64,000 nucleotides of DNA from assembly GCA_015680685.1 (NCBI GenBank), contig MNCI01010845.1:124760-188759 (forward strand), read 5' to 3'. The stretch's first letter is position 1, and every line of letters begins with the position of its first letter. Origin of the DNA: Gnetum montanum. Its lineage: Eukaryota > Streptophyta > Gnetopsida > Gnetales > Gnetaceae. This document shows, in pieces, positions 59,011 to 64,000 of the stretch. The translations under genes and the position numbers were made by a program. Under the pieces are notes generated by a model. That model worked only from the letters and a program-made list of their open reading frames with translations. It did no database searches and had not been told where the DNA came from.

Positions 59011-59915
59011 TGATGAGTAGCTAGGTACCCCTATGCCCAACCATGCGAATCACAGGCATTCACATGTGACTTGGTCGAATTCCATGGACTGTAGGCACTT
59101 CGCATACACCAAACCCCAACCAGCAAAACCTTGTGTTAGAATGGTCGTTTTCTTCCCAACCTCACTTGTGATGTCCTAATTGCGATGGTTAAGTGAGATT
59201 GAGGCAAATGATTTTTATGGATTTTTCACTTTATCTTCTAGCATCTAAGTCTTGAAATGAACTGTAAGGAATGGAATAGTATGTAATCTATAATTATCCT
59301 AACCTATATCTTAACTCTTCCTAGCATAAGTATTCGATCCCATCTTCCGTGCACATCCTGAGAATCCCCTAACCAATACTTGATTACCAAACATTAAGCG
59401 TCACTGGGTTGCAAAGTGTTGGATTTACGTTCAAGATGGTCGTACTTATGGTTTTTACAAACCATAAAAGAGCGATGACGATTAAAGTAATAACAATGAA
59501 ACTTAAGGGATTATTAAAGTATAGAAATATTAAACTATTAAATGCATTAAATAACTAAGTCCAATTGCTGCAAGGAATGCTTGAAAAGCTCACCTTTATT
59601 GCCATTCATGCTAATGGGCTCAGGTACATCAATGCTTGAATAAAGAGCTAGAAACTTTTCTTACACCTACTGCGGGCACTTGGAAAATATTCTAACTCTT
59701 GCAGAAACAAACTACAAGAGCTTTGCTACAGCTACCAAAAATGTACCTAAGTGTGGTGGAAGCACACTTATTTATAGGCTAGAACCAGCTCCACATAAAC
59801 GAGGCCACGTAGACGCATGGACGAATGCGTTGATGGGGCCACGTTGACGCGGCCATGTATACGGGGCCCCATATACGCGGCCTAGTCAACACATCGACTG
59901 TTTAGTGCTTCATCA
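59011..59915 (-). repeat. Athila-like LTR in minus orientation
   Basis: 905 bp from TGATGAGTAGCTAGGTACCC to GTGCTTCATCA. TATAAATA (minus) is at 59769-59776. The palindrome block at 59795-59885 is GC-rich here (GGGGCCACG, GTATACGGGGCCCCATATAC), unlike the GATATC type of the other copies, so it is a variant subfamily. It interrupts the LINE RT just after KLSSKEG. Confidence 0.85.
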
Positions 59916-60860
59916 CCTTCCTTTGAAGATAGCTTAATAAAATCACTATTGATAATTTTTGCAAGGGATCCTCTGCAAATAGCCTCCTTGTACATAACAT
60001 AAATGTTAAACTTAATATAAGGATAAAAATGCTTATAAAACTCAACTAGAAAGCCATCCATTCCTAGAACTTTATTAGTGAGCATAGGCATCATTGCATT
60101 CATGAGGTCTTTCAAAGAAAGAAGAGTCTAAGGCATAATATCAATATTATGAATTAGAGTTTTCTGTAAAATGACATCCATTCTGTGTAAGTTTAGAATT
60201 CAAAGGAAAAGAGTTATTTATAAAAGTAGTAGAAATATTGATTAATATCATCATCCTAGTTAACAACTAAACCATCACTCAAAATAGAATCAATCTTCCT
60301 AGGAGGTTTACCTTCAACATAATGGAAAAAACCAATAATAGGTTTGTTTCCAATACAAATCCAGTTAACTTGAGCTTTCAATTATGCACTTTGGGTATCA
60401 AAAGTACACAAAAAAAAGAAAAAAGAAAAAAAAACTAGAATAGACCTTGCCTAAGACAGCTTTTATTAGAGAGAAACATCATCAAAAGAATGGCCAAGCT
60501 GTTGATTGAAACATTGAATATTATGCTCAGCATCTAATATTGATTGTATTCTTTTAATTTAAATTTCCTTTATAATTACATGCATGACTTGGTTATTATT
60601 TTAATAGCCTCATTCCACCATGTAATTTAGCCATTTGCATCTCTAAGCCTTGGGCTGAAATTCAAAGCTTATAGTATAAGACTGCAATAAGCATCAATGG
60701 ATAGAAAAGAAGTATTAAAAATAGAATTCTTATTCAAACTAGTTGCTTTACCTAATAAATTGTTAAATGATAAATAATAGAAACATGATATGATAAAGTG
60801 TATTGAGAAAGAGCATCAATAGTATTCTTCTTGTAAGGATCTAGATTGCAAATTGCTGTA
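59916..60860 (-). pseudogene. LINE reverse transcriptase N-terminal part
   Basis: Copies LINE RNA at the nicked target. From right to left: WICIGNKPIIGFFHYVEGKP (60370-60310), then a spacer region, then the open stretch 60115-59916 with MLTNKVLGMDGFLVEFYKHF and IKFNIYVMYKEAICRG, then SDFIKLSSKEG, where the LTR begins. These are the conserved NKAPGPDGFPVEFYK-type and IPKEG-type RT stretches. The catalytic YADD-type box lies in the missing part. Confidence 0.8.
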
Positions 60861-61510
60861 GATGATATGAAAACTTTATCTAGTCTAGAAATGATCCTAT
60901 CATGACTAGCTCTATGGTTTCTCTAAGAAAACCATTGATTTGCAAGTATATTTTCTCTATTTGTAGTAGAACCAAAAAGATTGAATCTCTAACTAGAAAT
61001 GCAAAGGAATTTATCATAAAAAATGACAAGAACATATTGACCTCCAACTTTATCACCCTATGTAGCAATAGAATTAAAGTTTCCAGCCATGATAAAGGAA
61101 ATCTTAGAAAGAACCAAAATAATATATTCCCACACTTCACATTTGAGGTTAGCATCATTAGGAGCATAAATAGATAACAAGTCAACCCATTGATGCTTTA
61201 TAGAGAGGATGATCTAAAGAAGACTACTAGCAAGGTTTGTGTTAGACTTAACAACCTAGTTATTCAAATTGGGATGAATTATAATAGTACCTCCTCTTCT
61301 TTTAACATGATTTGAGTAGAATAAAATAAAATGAGGTGTTACATGAGAACTAGAAACCTAAAGATTAAAAACATAGAGCTCTTGTAGAAAAATAAAATCC
61401 AAATATTTCTCACTAATGGCCAAATGAAAATTGAGGAGGATTTGTAAACCCTCTAACATTTCATGAGAAAATGTTAACCATAGAAAATGTGTAGAAGGGG
61501 CATGCATAGA
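60861..61510 (-). pseudogene. LINE apurinic-type endonuclease domain
   Basis: Nicks target DNA to prime insertion. Minus-strand frames read IFLQELYVFNL (61390-61360), KRRGGTIIIHPNLNN (61300-61260), ILSIKHQWVDLLSIYAPNDA (61210-61150), FIMAGNFNSIAT near 61090 and SRLDKVFIS near 60885. The LQE, YAPND, GDFN (here GNFN) and SRLD motifs are the recognisable ones. The catalytic Asp of GDFN has become Asn. Confidence 0.8.
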
Positions 61511-62750
61511 ATTATGATTAAGCACATTATATTACTTGCTGATACCAATTGCTATAGGAGATATTGATTTTGAGCCAAATTTGGAGGGATGTACTTGTTA
61601 AGATTTTCTAGTCAATTCTTGGGGCCTTTAGATTTAAAGTTATTATTATTTGGTTACAGTGTAATGTTGCTAAAACCTTTTTACACATTAGCATAAGAGG
61701 TTGCACCTACAAAATATTTACTTTTACCTTTTGCAATACTATTTGAAAACCTTCATCATTTACTTTCTATGTGAAATTGTTAAATATTTTCATTCACAAA
61801 ATCCATGTTCATGTCTAAAGTATGAGATTGAGAGGAGTCCTTAGTAGATACCTATGCTTGTTCACTATTATGATCATGTTGACCTTGTTTTTGCTTCATA
61901 TGCTTCATTCTTACATGGATTTTTGCATGCACTTCTTATTTAAGTTGATTATATTTTTACTTTTCCAATAATTATAAACTTAATGATTTGGTTAATGATA
62001 GTAGTAGTAAGAATTTAGCAAAGTTACACTAGATTTTTTATAAAATTAGACATTTTCCATTAATCATAATTTCAATGCAATCTAATAAGTCTTGCTGCAA
62101 ATTCAATTCTATACAAACATGTCCTGAGAGAAGTGTTTAAATACCTTGCATAGCCACCATGTAGATAGCCTTACCTAAGTGCAACTTCTTTGTAATATCT
62201 TGAATGAACAACATCAAACTGGAAGGTAGCCCTAAAATTCAACCTAAACAGGTAGGCCATGCTTACATGCTTCTTCAAAGTTAAAATATTCAATCCAAAG
62301 AAGAAAATGAGAATGTTGCTAGCAACATTCCAAGTCCCTCCAAGCCCCTTTTAAAAAACTTGTTGTAACTATATATAAATATCAAAAGAAAATAGAAAAA
62401 ACCCTCACTAAATATTTTGAACATGCATGCAATTAATTTTTCCTAGGAATCCATTGTGTAGGAATCTTGTTATTAAGAATCACTAGAGTAGGAATTCTAC
62501 CAATAAAATAGCCTATAAGGAAGTCTTAGTAACATCCTTAATAACTGAATCATAAATCAAGTAAGAAATTTAAGATTGCTATTTCTTAACACTAGTACTT
62601 CCAACAATAATACCAATCAAAGCATTGATATTTTCTTGACTAAAAATATCAAGAAAGTATGAAATAGATCACACAAACGTGCAATACTAGAATTCTCCAA
62701 ATCAGCATTTTCATCCTCCATTATTTCTATAAAACCTTCTTTTATCTCAC
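61511..62750 (-). pseudogene. LINE ORF1 relic, DUF4283-like with knuckle remnant
   Basis: The frame near 62250-62000 reads LGLPSSLMLFIQDITKKLHL, GHVCIELNLQQDLLDCIEI and MINGKCLIL, matching the ARVCVELDL-type stretch before the CCHC finger of plant LINE ORF1 proteins. The finger itself is not clear (CNFAKF). Heavy decay; the 5' limit is uncertain. Confidence 0.6.
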
Positions 62751-63839
62751 ACATCACCTCACACAAGCCCATAAGAAGAGGGGCTTCGTAGGTAAGCGTA
62801 CAAGCTTCTCATGTAAAGTTTTTCAACATACTTTTAATATTCCAACACACTTTCAATAATTTTAGTAGCTTCACTTCATTTTTTATGGATCTCCAAACTA
62901 CTATAGATTTTGAGAAACTTCCTAAAATCATTAAATGAAATTAAAATACCACTTTGAACTATCTAGATTGAATGGTTTGGGTTTGGTTTTAGTAAGCAAC
63001 TTATAATATGTAAGAATAAATAACCTATTTTTCATGGGGTTTGGATAATAAAAGGTCCATTATCCCATAATAGTTATGGTTTTGGTTTCAACGATTTACC
63101 AACACTCTAGTTATGGAGCATTAATGCCTCCCTGATAAAGGGAGGTACTAATGCTGCTTCATTCAAGGCTGTTGAAGTCCCTGGTCTAGCCTATAAATGT
63201 GATTTTCCTACCATCAAGGAAATCTAATCAAAATCAATTCAGTTGTAGCAACAAGCATAGGTAAGAAGATCTTTAATGAAGCTCACTTAGAGCACAATCA
63301 AACTATCTATAACTTGCTTTCAAAGGTTTTTAATATTCTTTATGTTTTTTTTGTATCTTAATCTAATTTTGGTGTATCCTAATCTAGCTTAGATTCTTCA
63401 AGCTAGTTTGCATTAGGTTATAAAAATATAATTATAAAGTGTTTTAGTTAGTTGTATTCATTACAATTTTTATAGATTTGAGTTTTGATATATTTAGATT
63501 CTATAGCACTGTTGAACTTTTAAGATTTCGCTACAAAATTGTTTCTATTACAATCAATAAAGTCTAACAAAATATAGTTTACATCAAGTTATTAACAAGG
63601 AATTTGCTTGTTATCTTAGATATATGCTATATAAAATTAATAAAAATAATAAATAATTTTTCTTGTAATTATTATTGTAACTTAATTAGCAATTTTGTTA
63701 GTTTATTAATGGAAAGAGATGAAAGTTACTTCATGGCATTTCATTTCTTTTCATTCCCATTTTTAGGATATATTCCAAGAAAGCTAGATAAATATAATAA
63801 TTTTTTAATTTGAATTTTACTATTTCGATTATACTCCCA
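62751..63839. other. AT-rich stretch, no gene; possible LTR-type promoter
   Basis: CCTCCCTGATAAAGGGAGG (63128-63146) is a palindrome and CCTATAAATG follows at 63190, an arrangement like the LTR promoters elsewhere in the window. No LTR ends or primer site are found. The rest is low-complexity AT. Confidence 0.35.
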
Positions 63840-63945
63840 TCCAATAACAAAATTTATCTATACCAATGGCTTCCCATAAATGTTTAATTTCTCTTTCGCC
63901 GAAGAGAAAAAATTTATTAACGATAAATTTTGGAAGCCATAATAA
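63840..63945. repeat. Cluster of nested inverted repeats
   Basis: ATGGCTTCC (near 63865) pairs with GGAAGCCAT (near 63932). Between them lie TTCTCTT-TCGCCG-AAGAGAA (63890-63909) and AAATTTA-TTAACGA-TAAATTT. This could be the end of a small hairpin element. Confidence 0.5.
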
Positions 63946-63978
63946 CACATCCTATTTGAAAAAGTATTGGTTGAAAGT

Positions 63979-64000
63979 GGGGGGGGGGGGGGGGGGGGGG
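63979..64000. other. G homopolymer at window end
   Basis: At least 22 consecutive G at the very end. It is probably a sequencing or assembly artefact, although a real run cannot be excluded. Confidence 0.7.

Larger units (their letters stand above)
59916..62750 (-). mobile_element. L1-type LINE relic, 3' part cut off by an LTR
   Basis: Minus-strand order: ORF1 with a DUF4283-like region (62500-61930), endonuclease (61500-60860), and RT N-terminus (60420-59916). The remaining RT and the poly-A tail would lie left of 59916 but are replaced by the Athila-like LTR. The 5' end is not defined. Confidence 0.8.

Noticed and set aside
63979-64000. Telomeric or structural G-run
   Set aside because: A pure G run at the exact end of the window fits a sequencing artefact better than a G-rich repeat, which would be interrupted.

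Overview
This window is repeat-rich nuclear DNA from a flowering plant with a large, transposon-laden genome. The species cannot be named from the sequence, and I find no host protein gene. Nearly everything is nested, decayed Ty3/gypsy LTR retrotransposon sequence plus LINE relics. Most stops inside the coding relics look like C-to-T decay of Gln, Arg or Trp codons, as expected of long-methylated plant repeats.

Two LTR families dominate. The first is a Tat-lineage family with two RNase H domains, LTRs that begin TGAAAC/TGAAAT and end near TTACA/CTACA, and a shared polypurine tract (AACAAAGAGGGG type). Three copies are seen. A (plus, 1-5357) is cut by the window start. B (plus, 7467-45825) has gag-protease at 9590-13288 and pol at 28754-31757 plus 39746-40225. 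C (minus, 31758-39745) sits inside B's integrase with a perfect ATAAT target duplication and has no pol. The second family is Athila-like: LTRs begin TGATGA and end TCATCA, the primer site matches tRNA-Asp, and some copies carry an extra coiled-coil ORF resembling a plant transposon-associated protein. Its copies are at 5358-7466 (minus; gag end, protease and linker), 15108-24048 (minus, both LTRs, no pol), 45826-50620 (minus; integrase plus the extra ORF) and 55910-59915 (two LTRs in inverted orientation).

Nesting, outermost first: A is next to the Athila-like fragment at 5358-7466. B lies between that fragment and the Athila-like copy starting at 45826. An unidentified antisense coding relic fills B's protease-pol gap and is itself split by the 15108-24048 element. 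C splits B's integrase. To the right, 51-55 kb is AT-rich with a degenerate tandem array, then a plus-strand LINE RT fragment, the inverted-LTR structure, and a minus-strand L1-type LINE at 59916-62750. The window ends in AT-rich hairpin-forming sequence and a G homopolymer.

The most unusual feature is a full-length tRNA-Asp sequence including CCA at 20966-21040. It is joined, one base apart, to the end of a 286-bp LTR fragment in the middle of an Athila-like element that has lost pol, and it looks like trapped reverse-transcription intermediate. Other points of interest are an internal promoter-like copy of the LTR palindrome block ahead of the extra ORF, palindrome arrays placed between the LTR start and the TATA box in several LTRs, and tandem arrays on both sides of pol that could explain how C lost it.
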